From assembly GCA_022827625.1 (NCBI GenBank), contig JAJEIE010000019.1, forward strand, positions 1 to 64,000: a stretch of DNA of 64,000 nt. The letters are read 5' to 3'. Below, piece after piece: positions 36,118 through 45,505 of the stretch; the stretch's first letter is position 1, and the number at the start of each line of letters is the position of its first letter. Origin of the DNA: Candidatus Poribacteria bacterium (lineage in GTDB: Bacteria; Poribacteria; WGA-4E; WGA-3G). The translations under genes and the position numbers were made by a program. The notes beneath the pieces are model-generated. The model did not search any database and was not told the DNA's origin. It was given only the letters and a program-made list of their open reading frames with translations.

Positions 36118-37659
36118 ATGTCAAATACCGCTTGCATTCTCGCAATCGACCAGGGGACAACAGGTACTACTGCTCTCCTTGTTGATGTAGACGGCAACAT
36201 CATTGCACGAGGCTATCAAGAATTCACGCAATACTATCCCCACCCGGGTTGGGTAGAACACGATCCAGAGGAAATTTGGGACGCGACCCTCCAAGCAATA
36301 GACGCACTTTTTGATGACCGTCCGTTGAACATTATCGCTATTGGGATTACAAACCAACGCGAGACCACGCTCGTTTGGGACAGAGAAACAGGAAAACCGA
36401 TCCACCCAGCGATTGTCTGGCAGTGTCGGCGCACTGCTGATATGTGTACTTCTCTTGAGAAGCAGGGCGTTGCTGGAGAGATAAAAGCGAAAACCGGTCT
36501 TCTACTTGATGCCTACTTTTCTGGAACAAAAATAGCGTGGATTCTGGATCACGTCAGCGGTGCACGAGAACGGGCGGCACGGGGCGAACTCGCATTCGGA
36601 ACGGTAGACACTTGGCTGCTGTGGAAACTAACGGATAAAGCCGTCCATAAGACCGATTATACAAACGCGTCGCGCACGCTACTCTTTAATATCAACACAC
36701 TTTCATGGGACGAAACACTTTTGGAAATGTTCAACGTTCCACGGTCCGTGTTGCCTGAAGTCTGCCCTTCTGTGAGCAATTTCGGGACAGCCAATTTCTA
36801 TCGCAATTTTTGGCTTGAAACCTTCGGTAAAAATGTATCTTTAGACGGCATTCCGATTGCTGGCATCGCTGGCGACCAACAAGCAGCACTTTTCGGTCAA
36901 TTGTGCACAAATCCTGGTATGGCGAAAAACACTTATGGCACAGGGTGTTTTCTCATGCTGAATACGGGGAATGAAAAAGTTGAAACGGAGACAGGACTGT
37001 TAACGACACTCGCTTGTAGTTTAGATGAGAATCCGGTTTATGCCTTGGAGGGGAGTGTTTTTGTTGCGGGTGCTGCTGTCCAATGGCTCCGAGATGGTAT
37101 TGAGATTATCAGTAGCGCACAGGAAACCGAGGAAATCGCAAGGCGTATACCCGATTCAGGCGGTGTTTTCGTTGTTCCTGCCTTTACTGGGCTTGGCGCG
37201 CCGTATTGGGATCCGGAAGCACGGGGTGCGATTCTCGGCTTAACGCGAGGCACCACGCGCCAGCAGATTGTCCGGGCGACTTTAGAGGCGATTGCTTATC
37301 AATCAGCGGATGTCGTTACCGCAATGCTTGATGAGACAGACGTGAAAATCGACCGGTTACGCGTGGATGGCGGTGCGACCGCGAACGACTTCCTTATGCA
37401 GTTCCAAGCGGATATTCTGGGGATTGATATAGAACGACCGGCACAAATAGAATCGACCGGACTCGGTGCCGCATACCTTGCTGGAATTACAACCGGAATC
37501 TGGGACAACATTGAGGCGTTAGAAACACGTCGCGCTCGGCACGCTCAGATCGCAACCGGTGCTACGAACGCAAAGACCTTTTCACCCCAAATTGATGCCG
37601 ACCAACGCAGTCAAAAACTCACACAGTGGAAAAGAGCCGTACAACGAGTGATGGGTTAA
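36118..37659 (+). CDS. glpK: Glycerol kinase
   Basis: A 513-residue FGGY-family kinase that phosphorylates glycerol. AIDQGTTGTTALLVD near the N-terminus is the phosphate-1 motif, GITNQRETTLVWDRETGKP and VWQCRRTADMC are glycerol-kinase signatures, and GDQQAALFGQ, NTYGTGCF and FTGLGAPYWDP complete the family pattern. The ATG at 36118 is used because GAGGAG lies upstream and a longer frame gives an unrelated N-terminus. The upstream gap (35736-36117) shows nothing firm. The sensor kinase begins one base after the stop. Confidence 0.9.
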   Translation: MSNTACILAIDQGTTGTTALLVDVDGNIIARGYQEFTQYYPHPGWVEHDPEEIWDATLQAIDALFDDRPLNIIAIGITNQRETTLVWDRETGKPIHPAIVWQCRRTADMCTSLEKQGVAGEIKAKTGLLLDAYFSGTKIAWILDHVSGARERAARGELAFGTVDTWLLWKLTDKAVHKTDYTNASRTLLFNINTLSWDETLLEMFNVPRSVLPEVCPSVSNFGTANFYRNFWLETFGKNVSLDGIPIAGIAGDQQAALFGQLCTNPGMAKNTYGTGCFLMLNTGNEKVETETGLLTTLACSLDENPVYALEGSVFVAGAAVQWLRDGIEIISSAQETEEIARRIPDSGGVFVVPAFTGLGAPYWDPEARGAILGLTRGTTRQQIVRATLEAIAYQSADVVTAMLDETDVKIDRLRVDGGATANDFLMQFQADILGIDIERPAQIESTGLGAAYLAGITTGIWDNIEALETRRARHAQIATGATNAKTFSPQIDADQRSQKLTQWKRAVQRVMG

Positions 37660-37660
37660 A

Positions 37661-39370
37661 ATGCGACTCCAATGGAAATACTCTCTTGTTATTAATCTCT
37701 GTGTCATAGCGATCCTTGTGGCGTTTTACTTTTTTGATAGCACCCGGGTCCGAAATGAGATGTACGCGCTTCACGCTTTAGGGGCAGAACGCGGGGCTGA
37801 ACTGAAGAAAATCGTTGAAAATACGATTCTTGACGCTGTTGTCAGGGAGATTGAGACGACAAAGCGGCTTGATGCACGTCGATTAGATCAGATACTGAAT
37901 AGGCTGAAGTGGGAACATCCAGATATGAAGGATGTGCTAAATGTCCACATCTCATTGAATGATACCCGTGTGCGTTCGAGTCTGCTTGCCCGTGAAGATG
38001 CCGTTGACATAAATCTGGATGCGGCAGACCTGGCGCAAATTGAGTCGAAAGGGGCAACGATACGGACTGTTGAAGGACAGAACGCAACGGCTATGGTCAT
38101 TAAATACACTGTTGTTTTGACTGGACCAAGCCCGGTTGAGTTAGATCCGAGTGGTATCGCATACGCGTCAATACTTGATGAAGGGGCATTGCCGTATGAT
38201 GTCTGGTATGATGTTTGGTGGAGGATGTTTGGTGAAGAGGTCTATGTACCAGATGAACCGGTGATACCTGAGGAGAAAGGTAGGCGTTGGCGAGTTACCG
38301 ATCAGGAAAAAGGCGATCTCTATAATTTATGGAGGCAAGATGATATCTTATGGATTCAGAGATCGTTAACGGGTTACATACAAGTACTTTTTGATGTGCC
38401 TTATATTGGTAGGTCGATTCGCTACTCGTTGCTAATGCACGCCATACTCATCGTGATTGTTGGCGCATTACTCGTCATCCTCATTGATTTAACAACGAAT
38501 CATCTCATTATGCGACCGCTGGAACGCATGACCCGGATTATTCAGAGCGCGGAGCGCGGGAATTTATCAACGCAAGCGGATTATTCGTCAGATGAAATCG
38601 GCAAGGCGACCTATAATCTCGCAAGAATGCTCTGGCAATTGCGCGACTCCCATTCAAAACGGATTGCTGCTTTAGGACAATTTGCCGCAGGGGTCGCTCA
38701 CGAAATTCGGAATCCGCTAAACTCAATCGGTATGACGGCGCAGCATCTGAAATCTGTTTTTTCTCAATCCGAAGTTAAACCAGCGGATATTGAGGAGGCA
38801 AAAGAACTTTTGGATATTGTTGATGAAAAAATAACCGAACTCAAACAGACTTCAGAACAGTTCCTCACTTTGAACCGTCCGAGAAAATTAAATGTGGCAC
38901 CGATAAATCTCAATGCACTCATGGATCGTGTGTTATCTGAGTTCACACTCATTGCTGAAGAGGCAAAAGTTCAGGTAATTAGAAATTACGATAAAACTTT
39001 GCCTGATATTCCATTGGATCCAGGTTTAATGCAACAGACACTCTTTAATCTTGTACAGAATAGCGTCCAAGCGATGCCAAAGGGTGGCAGTATTTATGTT
39101 ACGACCATGATCGATGAGATAGATGAGACATCTCGACAGATCGTCCTCGAAATTCGGGATACCGGCATCGGCATTCCTGAAGAGATTCAGGAACAGATTT
39201 ACGACGCATATTTTACAACAAAGGACGCTACCGGTGGGATCGGTCTCGGACTGGCGATCTCCCATCAGATTATCACTGCACATAAAGGTAAGATTGAAGT
39301 CCGAAGCAAAATGGGAATGGGAACGGCTTTTAAAATCAGTTTCACGCTTGATCGGGATCACGCCCCTTAA
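37661..39370 (+). CDS. NtrC-type sensor histidine kinase
   Basis: A 569-residue membrane sensor. TM1 is about residues 7-25, an extracytoplasmic domain spans about 26-260, TM2 about 263-285, and HAMP follows. H347 in GVAHEIRNPLNS is the phosphoacceptor. The ATPase part has NLVQNSVQA (N box), DTGIGIP (G1) and GIGLGLAI (G2). The gene starts one base after glpK and precedes a sigma-54 activator by 31 bases, making a paired system whose signal is unknown. The HAEIRNP/VAHEIRNP type usually pairs with NtrC-like regulators. Confidence 0.85.
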   Translation: MRLQWKYSLVINLCVIAILVAFYFFDSTRVRNEMYALHALGAERGAELKKIVENTILDAVVREIETTKRLDARRLDQILNRLKWEHPDMKDVLNVHISLNDTRVRSSLLAREDAVDINLDAADLAQIESKGATIRTVEGQNATAMVIKYTVVLTGPSPVELDPSGIAYASILDEGALPYDVWYDVWWRMFGEEVYVPDEPVIPEEKGRRWRVTDQEKGDLYNLWRQDDILWIQRSLTGYIQVLFDVPYIGRSIRYSLLMHAILIVIVGALLVILIDLTTNHLIMRPLERMTRIIQSAERGNLSTQADYSSDEIGKATYNLARMLWQLRDSHSKRIAALGQFAAGVAHEIRNPLNSIGMTAQHLKSVFSQSEVKPADIEEAKELLDIVDEKITELKQTSEQFLTLNRPRKLNVAPINLNALMDRVLSEFTLIAEEAKVQVIRNYDKTLPDIPLDPGLMQQTLFNLVQNSVQAMPKGGSIYVTTMIDEIDETSRQIVLEIRDTGIGIPEEIQEQIYDAYFTTKDATGGIGLGLAISHQIITAHKGKIEVRSKMGMGTAFKISFTLDRDHAP

Positions 39371-39401
39371 AATTGGGTGTGCATAGGAGGAGGGCTGGAC
39401 G

Positions 39402-40793
39402 ATGGCATCTATACTACTTGTAGACGATGACCGGGCACAACTGACAATTCTACAGCGTATCTTAAAACGCGAGGGTTACACCGTTGAAGTCGTTGGCGAT
39501 AGTAAAGCCGCGCTTGAGCGTTTGGACAAGCAGATGTTTGATCTCGTGATCAGCGATATGTGGATGTCCTCACGGTTTGAAGGACGCGAGTTGCTTCGGG
39601 AAATTAAACGGACAGACCCCGACCTACCTGTCCTTATCATGACAGCCTACGCCGAACTTAACGATGCAGTCAACCTCGTTGCCCATGAGGGGGCATTCTA
39701 CTATCTTGAGAAACCTATTCAGGTGGATGTGCTTAAACGGGAAGTCAAACACGCCTTACAGACCCGCGGCGCACTTGGAGACACTGAAGACGGGAGCGAC
39801 GCTGCAACGCCTGACATTCAGATGGATGAAATTATCGGTGAAAGTGAACGGATGCAGGAGCTTTTCAAAAATATGGCACGGATCCTTCATCGCGGGGTGA
39901 CACAAGTCCTTATTACGGGTGAAACCGGTTCTGGAAAAAGTCTAATTGCACGGGCACTCCATAAACACGGAAACCGAAAAGACAAGCCTTTCATAGCGAT
40001 TAACTGTGGTGCCATCCCGGATACGCTCATTGAGAGTGAACTCTTTGGGCACGAAAAGGGGGCGTTTACGGACGCGGCGCAGCAGAAAAAGGGGCTTTTT
40101 GAGGTGGCAAACCACGGTGTGCTTTTTCTTGATGAAATTGGCGACTTGCCTGTTCAGACGCAGAGCAAACTCTTACAAGTCCTTGAGGAACGGGAAATAC
40201 GTCGGATTGGCGGAACCCAGAGTATCAAAGTGGATGTCTGTGTGATTGCTGCGACGAATAAGGATCTCATTCAGGCAGTTCGAGACGGTGCTTTTCGAGA
40301 CGACCTCTATTTCCGGCTCAATGTGATTCCGATCCATGTTCCCCCCCTTCGGGAACACCCGGAAGATATTCCGTTGCTCGTGAATTTTCTGATCCAAAAG
40401 TTTAGCAACGAATACGCTGAGGCACTCCCGAAACAGGTCACGCCGCAAGCGATGTCCGCACTCAGAAGGTATCAGTGGCCCGGCAATATTCGACAGTTAG
40501 AAAATTATCTGCGTCGTATCTTTGTACTCTCAGAAAATGAGGTCATTGATATGGACGAACTGCCGCCTGAGATTTTGGACACCTCACTCCCAACCACCGA
40601 TCTTGAGTTTGATATTCCTGAGGAAGGGGTCTCTCTTGATGATATTATCAAGGAATATATCTGTAGCGCATTAGCGAAAAGTAACGGCACACAGATTCAA
40701 GCCGCGAAATTGCTTGGTATTTCGAGACGGAAACTTCAGCATCGGATGCAGAAATATGGACTTCAAAGCCAGGATTTCAAAACCCTTTCGTAA
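39402..40793 (+). CDS. NtrC-family sigma-54-dependent response regulator
   Basis: A 463-residue activator. The receiver domain (1-125) has acidic DDD at 8-10 and the phosphoacceptor D52. The AAA+ domain has Walker A GETGSGKS (173-180), Walker B VLFLDEIGD and the sigma-54 contact loop GAFTDA (220-225), where D224 replaces the usual glycine. A Fis-type helix-turn-helix is at the C-terminus (IQAAKLLGISRRKLQHRM). It is expected to activate sigma-54 promoters when phosphorylated by the upstream kinase. GGAGGAGG precedes the ATG. Confidence 0.9.
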   Translation: MASILLVDDDRAQLTILQRILKREGYTVEVVGDSKAALERLDKQMFDLVISDMWMSSRFEGRELLREIKRTDPDLPVLIMTAYAELNDAVNLVAHEGAFYYLEKPIQVDVLKREVKHALQTRGALGDTEDGSDAATPDIQMDEIIGESERMQELFKNMARILHRGVTQVLITGETGSGKSLIARALHKHGNRKDKPFIAINCGAIPDTLIESELFGHEKGAFTDAAQQKKGLFEVANHGVLFLDEIGDLPVQTQSKLLQVLEEREIRRIGGTQSIKVDVCVIAATNKDLIQAVRDGAFRDDLYFRLNVIPIHVPPLREHPEDIPLLVNFLIQKFSNEYAEALPKQVTPQAMSALRRYQWPGNIRQLENYLRRIFVLSENEVIDMDELPPEILDTSLPTTDLEFDIPEEGVSLDDIIKEYICSALAKSNGTQIQAAKLLGISRRKLQHRMQKYGLQSQDFKTLS

Positions 40794-40799
40794 TCGCTA

Positions 40800-41243
40800 T
40801 TAATACCGTAGGATTTGTGGGTCAATCTCCTGTGCCCATCGATCGATGCCCCCGAGTAGACATTTGACCGATTTAAAACCGAGTTGTTGTAAAAGAAACG
40901 CTGCATCAAGGCTGCGCATGCCCCAATGGCAATAAACCACCACTTCACTTCCGGGTTTGATGTCCCGAAATCGTTTCAACAGCTCCCCCAACGGAATTGA
41001 GATAGCACCTTCAAGGTGAACCATCTGGTATTCCCACGCTTCCCGCACATCCAAGAGAACAAACGATTTACCGGTGTTCATCATTTCTTCGAGATGCTGT
41101 GGCGTGATGGTATACGTATCCGTGTCCAGCGGAAAAATCGCCTCTACCACACTCGGCGCAGCCTTCGGTAATTTCCGATCCCGCGCCTTTGCAGTAAAAG
41201 ACCACCGTATTTTTCTCAATGCTTTCTTGATACGTTTGAACAT
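40800..41243 (-). CDS. Rhodanese-like domain protein
   Basis: A 147-residue protein with one rhodanese domain: FVLLDVREAWEYQMVHLEGAISIPLGEL, the active-site C105 in VVYCHWGMRS, and the C-terminal CLLGGIDRWA. It would carry or transfer sulfane sulfur. A basic N-terminus precedes the domain. It is convergent with the response regulator (6-base gap). Confidence 0.85.
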   Translation of the reverse strand: MFKRIKKALRKIRWSFTAKARDRKLPKAAPSVVEAIFPLDTDTYTITPQHLEEMMNTGKSFVLLDVREAWEYQMVHLEGAISIPLGELLKRFRDIKPGSEVVVYCHWGMRSLDAAFLLQQLGFKSVKCLLGGIDRWAQEIDPQILRY

Positions 41244-41399
41244 TTTTGTTTTCTTGTAGGATCGAGTGTTTTTGCTTGGAGTTTTTGCTTGGGTATTTCT
41301 GCGGATTTCCCCTGCTCGCTCCTGTAGTAAATTATGTAAATAAGTTTACATATATTCTGTAGAAGCACTCTCCGAATCGCGACCCAACCGCTGTGAGTC

Positions 41400-41415
41400 G
41401 GGAATCGGAGTTCCC
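41400..41415. repeat. Hairpin repeat of the GTAGG family
   Basis: GGGAA/TTCCC stem with a six-base loop. On the minus strand it is introduced by CTGTAGGA. The remaining 41244-41470 gap holds AT-rich sequence; TAATTGTAGAATCCACTA recurs in altered form near 47420. Confidence 0.5.
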
Positions 41416-41470
41416 TCCTACAGTTCAGATGTAAAGTTAATTGTAGAATCCACTACTGTATTACAAACCG

Positions 41471-43501
41471 TTAGAAGTTCACCGTGACCCCTAACGTCGG
41501 AACGATCGGAAAAAGCGGTTCTTCGTCAATTTCACAACCGATAACGGCAGCTGTTCCTTCATCTCGCACTTCACTGAATGCGTACTGGTCTACGTTTGTG
41601 TTGTTGTATAAATTCAAAATCTGGAAATACCAAGACAACTCCCACCGTTGGTAAGAGCTCCGTTTGGTAATGCGAAAATCGAGGCTATGGTATGCAGGCA
41701 TTCGCGCCGAATGTGTATCACCGAACTGTCGATCGCAGGCGATACCACCATCGGGTAACCAAACCTCTCTGTGTGTAAGTGGCGTTCTCGGTTCACCCGT
41801 ATGGAAACGCCAACTCAGGTAGAGATGCCAAGTCGGTGCGAACTGGTAATTACTGCTAATGGCGAAAGCGTGCCGCCGATCATACTGACGAAAAATGGTT
41901 TTTCCCCCTGCGATCTCTTCTGCAATGCCGAACGCATAACCGAGTGTCCATGCCAAACGGCTGGAAACCGTATGCGTCATAAATACATCAACGCCTCTTG
42001 CTGTTCCAGATTCAGGTGGCACGAAAACCTGATTCTGGCGGCCGAACTCGCGAAGTCGCCCGACAAGGTTATCAAACGTGTTATAATAGCCTTCAATACT
42101 TACCAAAAAATTATCAGTCGGCGTATACTCGGTCCCGATGATATAATGTATCGCTTGCTCGGCTCGTCCGGCTGTCTCCATCCCATCTTCCACTGGAATT
42201 CCCATCAGATGGACGGGTTGGTGATAAATTCCCCATGCCCCCCGCAAGGTGAGGTTTTCTGTAGGTTTCACCGCCAAAGCGACCCGCGGTCCAATTTCAT
42301 AACGCTGTATACCTTCTTCTCGATACTGCTGGTAGAGATAACGTCCGCCGATATTGAGGGCGAGTTTCGGATGCAGCTGCCATTCGTCCTGCAAAAAGGC
42401 GTTAAATTCATTCCCTTGAGCATCAACATCAGCGAGAATCGGCTTGTAGACGTTTATACCCGCTTGTCGTTCTTGAACGTTGTATTGATATTGTCCTGCT
42501 AACCATCGCCACGTTGCACCACTACGTAACGTATGTTTTTCAAAAAGGTTTGCTGTGAGTTCCGCTTTTGTTCCGAAAAATCGGAAATCGCGATCATCAA
42601 TATCTGCTTTACCTGTCATTCTATCCTGACGTGAGGTGCCAGTAAAAACAAACACATCCGTCCAGTGTGAAGTGCCAAAGGTGTGCCGCCACTTCATCCA
42701 AGCGGTCGTATTGTCGTATCGAGAATCCAAGTTATTATCTTCATCGTCCACGCGAATCCGATTTTTATCCCAACCGTAAAGTCCATTGAGGGTGAGCGTA
42801 TCTGCGGGTGTCATCTGATAGGTGAGTTTGCTATAGACATCGGCATACTGCGGTTTATAGTTTTCGTCGATGTCCATCAGGACGAGAATCAGATCGATAT
42901 ACCCGCGTCGTGCTGACAGGAGCCAACTGACCTTATCGGTGAGGGGTCCTTCCAGGGTAGCCGTGGCGTTAATTAAGTCTACGCCAAAATTGGCGGAGAA
43001 TTCTTCGGTATTTGGTGTTCTTGTTGTGATGTCAAAGACCCCGGACATCTTCTCTCCGTATTCTGCAGGGAAACCGCCAATGAGGAGTTCGGTGCTCTGA
43101 ATGAGATCGATACCGATGAGTGAGACCGCACCGCCGAAGTCCTGAAGATGATACGGATTGTAGAGTTCCATTCCGTCTAATCTGACCGAAATATCATCTT
43201 TTTCACCGCCGCGGACGCTGAATCGCGCACTGTAATCGCTCGAAACCACACCCGGGAAGATGTGTCCTGCCCGCATTACGTCATTGTCAATGAGTGGAAA
43301 ACGTTCAATCTCTTGTTTGGACAAAGCGATTCTTGCGGAAGTGCCGTCATAGATTGTAAAGCGACCGGGCGTTACAACGATCTTTTCTATGCGTACGGGT
43401 TCGGTCTCCTCTTCAGCGAAAGCTGTGAGCAGGCTTACGCATCCAAGAAGTAGGACGCAAGAAATCAAGGATAGTGTACGCCGAAAACGAGTGTTGAACA
43501 T
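41471..43501 (-). CDS. TonB-dependent outer-membrane receptor
   Basis: A 676-residue protein with a signal peptide (FRRTLSLISCVLLLGCVSLLTAFA). A plug domain begins near residue 35 (VRIEKIVVTPGRFTIYDG) and includes SVRGGEKDDISVRLDGMELYNPYHL. About twenty alternating strands of a beta barrel end in the aromatic terminus LGVTVNF. No carboxypeptidase-like domain is present. The substrate is unknown; no siderophore or vitamin genes are adjacent. The ATG at 43501 is chosen because GAGAGG lies 7 bases upstream. Confidence 0.85.
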   Translation of the reverse strand: MFNTRFRRTLSLISCVLLLGCVSLLTAFAEEETEPVRIEKIVVTPGRFTIYDGTSARIALSKQEIERFPLIDNDVMRAGHIFPGVVSSDYSARFSVRGGEKDDISVRLDGMELYNPYHLQDFGGAVSLIGIDLIQSTELLIGGFPAEYGEKMSGVFDITTRTPNTEEFSANFGVDLINATATLEGPLTDKVSWLLSARRGYIDLILVLMDIDENYKPQYADVYSKLTYQMTPADTLTLNGLYGWDKNRIRVDDEDNNLDSRYDNTTAWMKWRHTFGTSHWTDVFVFTGTSRQDRMTGKADIDDRDFRFFGTKAELTANLFEKHTLRSGATWRWLAGQYQYNVQERQAGINVYKPILADVDAQGNEFNAFLQDEWQLHPKLALNIGGRYLYQQYREEGIQRYEIGPRVALAVKPTENLTLRGAWGIYHQPVHLMGIPVEDGMETAGRAEQAIHYIIGTEYTPTDNFLVSIEGYYNTFDNLVGRLREFGRQNQVFVPPESGTARGVDVFMTHTVSSRLAWTLGYAFGIAEEIAGGKTIFRQYDRRHAFAISSNYQFAPTWHLYLSWRFHTGEPRTPLTHREVWLPDGGIACDRQFGDTHSARMPAYHSLDFRITKRSSYQRWELSWYFQILNLYNNTNVDQYAFSEVRDEGTAAVIGCEIDEEPLFPIVPTLGVTVNF

Positions 43502-43634
43502 CCTATCGCCTCTCAGCATTTTTTATATCGCAATTGTAACACATTCTAACGGTTGCAGTCAATGTTTTAGCAGTTGGACGGGCAGAGCCATTCAATTCTC
43601 CAGTAATTTTGATCTCCTCTCTAAGCACTCTTTG

Positions 43635-43659
43635 CTGTAGGAGCGAGCTGTGCTCGCGA
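43635..43659. repeat. Hairpin repeat of the GTAGG family
   Basis: CTGTAGGAGCGAGCT followed by GCTCGCGA makes a stem of GAGCGAGC-type arms. Its reverse complement recurs almost exactly inside the restriction-modification gene at 58587-58612. Confidence 0.7.
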
Positions 43660-43686
43660 TATTATATGCCACACACTTCATTTGAT

Positions 43687-43715
43687 TTGACCTGTTAAAC
43701 TCTATATGGTATAAT
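43687..43715 (+). promoter_or_regulatory. Strong sigma-70-type promoter
   Basis: TTGACC (43687-43692) and a perfect TATAAT (43710-43715) are 17 bases apart. Transcription would begin near 43722, only about three bases before the terpene-cyclase ATG, so the message may be leaderless. Confidence 0.65.
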
Positions 43716-43724
43716 ATCCATAAG

Positions 43725-45464
43725 ATGAAAGAACAAGCCAAATTTGCCTTGACGCAAGGCGTTACCGCTTTGCTCACACAACAACGCGAAGAAGGTGTTT
43801 TTGAGGGGCAACTCTCCTCCAGTACCTTCCCGACTTGCGCGTATGCTTGGATTCAGCTTGCGCAAGGTGAAACGCCAGACCCAAATCTTACCCAATGGTT
43901 CGTCACCCATCAAAACGAAGACGGTTGTTGGGGATTGGATACAGCGAACATATCCAACGCTGAAGCAACCCGATTTGCCCATTTGATTCTGGAACAGATT
44001 CATCTCCGTTCGTCAGACCCGTCTCTCCAAGACCCTCTCGCGTCCGTCCCAGAAATCCCGCCACACCTCGCGCTCGTCAAATTGGCTTATGCCGCTTTCG
44101 ATCAATTCGATTGGAATGAACTGACACTCTCAGAGAAGGCACTGCCTCTCATGAAACTTGCCAGACAATTGACAAAAATTCCGCTGCTTGGCAGTCGATT
44201 GAAACCCCCGCGGCATCGTTTGCCACCTGTGGCTCTGTTCAATACCCCAATGTTTGATACCTTCTTCATCGCCGAGCAGCATACGCTTGTCCCCGTTTTC
44301 ATTTTAATTGAACTGAATACCAGGCGTCGTCCTGAGATGATTGCGTCGCTCGTTGCTTGGTTGAAAGCACGAGTCCTCAGTGATGGGAGTTGGTTTCGTG
44401 TGAACTATATCACGGCACTTTCCGTTTTGGCACTCATTGAATTAGAAAAGAAGTGGGAACCAGATAAAGATACTGCTGCATTTATTCAGCGTGGTCTTGA
44501 CTGGCTTCGTACTACCAGAAACCCTGATGGTGGGTGCAGAGAGGCGTTGAACCTGAACGTTTGGGATACTGCGCTAAGCATCATGGCTCTAACAGAATTG
44601 TGTTCTGAAAGCAGCAGTGCCGTCCCGCTGAATCTTGAAGTAACTGATGAAGTAGGGCGCGCAGCACAGTGGCTCGTCGAACACCAGAACGCTGATGGGG
44701 GTTGGGCGTTTTCGGGGTTAGACGATAGCACGCTTCCAAGCGATGCCGACGATACCGCACTCGGCACCTTAGCACTCCTCCGTTCACTTCGTGTAAGTCC
44801 ACCCGTTAATCGAGACGCTTTAGAGGATTCGGTTCGCCGCGGTGTCGGATGGCTAAAGACACAGCAAAGTCGGGATGGGAGTTGGAGCACCTATCAACCC
44901 GGACAGGGTGATGTTGGGTGCGTCAGTATCACGGCACATGCGATTGAGGCACTCTTTGAATTGAATCGGAGCGATTTTGTAGATAAACCCGATATGCATC
45001 GTGAGATGGATCGGGGTATCCGCTGGCTTCGCAAGCAAATTAACCGTGAAGGTTATTGGCGGGATCTCTGGTTGGCGAAAGATACCTACGGGACGGCGTG
45101 CGCCATTGTTGTCCTTGTCAAGGTCGGACTGAAAGAAGTACCTGAAGTCCAACGGGGTGCTGAATGGTTGGAACGCAGTCAAAACGCAGATGGCGGTTGG
45201 GGTGAGGATATGTTCGGAAACCCGACTGAAAGCACTGTAGAGCAGACGGCGTGGAGCACGTATGCCCTTCTACTCGCTGCGCCAGAAAAACGTGCGGTTC
45301 AAGACGGTATAGCCTTTTTGCTCAAACATCAGCGAGAAGAGGGTTCATGGCCCGAGCAGTCTGTCGGTATCTATTGGGAAATTATCGGTGGATACGCCGA
45401 TCCGATTTATGCTTCTGTCTTTCCCATACTTGCGCTAAATCAGTTTTTGCGAACACCTTTGTAG
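43725..45464 (+). CDS. Class II terpene cyclase/squalene-hopene cyclase-like protein
   Basis: A 579-residue protein of alpha-alpha barrel repeats with several QW-type motifs (TQQREEGVFEGQ, NQNADGGWAFSG, QQSRDGSWSTYQ, QKSQNADGGWGED-like). SDADDTA places the acid motif D340-A-D342-D343, equivalent to the protonating DxDD of class II terpene cyclases. It is somewhat shorter than squalene-hopene cyclase (about 630). The product could be a hopanoid or a diterpenoid. There is no clear ribosome-binding site. The stop codon lies inside a hairpin repeat, and a glycosyltransferase follows. Confidence 0.7.
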   Translation: MKEQAKFALTQGVTALLTQQREEGVFEGQLSSSTFPTCAYAWIQLAQGETPDPNLTQWFVTHQNEDGCWGLDTANISNAEATRFAHLILEQIHLRSSDPSLQDPLASVPEIPPHLALVKLAYAAFDQFDWNELTLSEKALPLMKLARQLTKIPLLGSRLKPPRHRLPPVALFNTPMFDTFFIAEQHTLVPVFILIELNTRRRPEMIASLVAWLKARVLSDGSWFRVNYITALSVLALIELEKKWEPDKDTAAFIQRGLDWLRTTRNPDGGCREALNLNVWDTALSIMALTELCSESSSAVPLNLEVTDEVGRAAQWLVEHQNADGGWAFSGLDDSTLPSDADDTALGTLALLRSLRVSPPVNRDALEDSVRRGVGWLKTQQSRDGSWSTYQPGQGDVGCVSITAHAIEALFELNRSDFVDKPDMHREMDRGIRWLRKQINREGYWRDLWLAKDTYGTACAIVVLVKVGLKEVPEVQRGAEWLERSQNADGGWGEDMFGNPTESTVEQTAWSTYALLLAAPEKRAVQDGIAFLLKHQREEGSWPEQSVGIYWEIIGGYADPIYASVFPILALNQFLRTPL

Positions 45465-45466
45465 GA

Positions 45467-45480
45467 GGGGTTGTAACCCC
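45467..45480. repeat. Hairpin repeat of the GTAGG family
   Basis: GGGGTT/AACCCC stem immediately after the cyclase stop codon; GTAGGAG leads into it and supplies that stop (TAG). Confidence 0.55.
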
Positions 45481-45505
45481 GAATTGCCCATAACTGAGAT
45501 CCCCT

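Noticed and set aside
36069-36118. Upstream start for glpK
   Set aside because: The extra 51 residues are hydrophobic and unlike glycerol kinase; GAGGAG lies before the chosen start.
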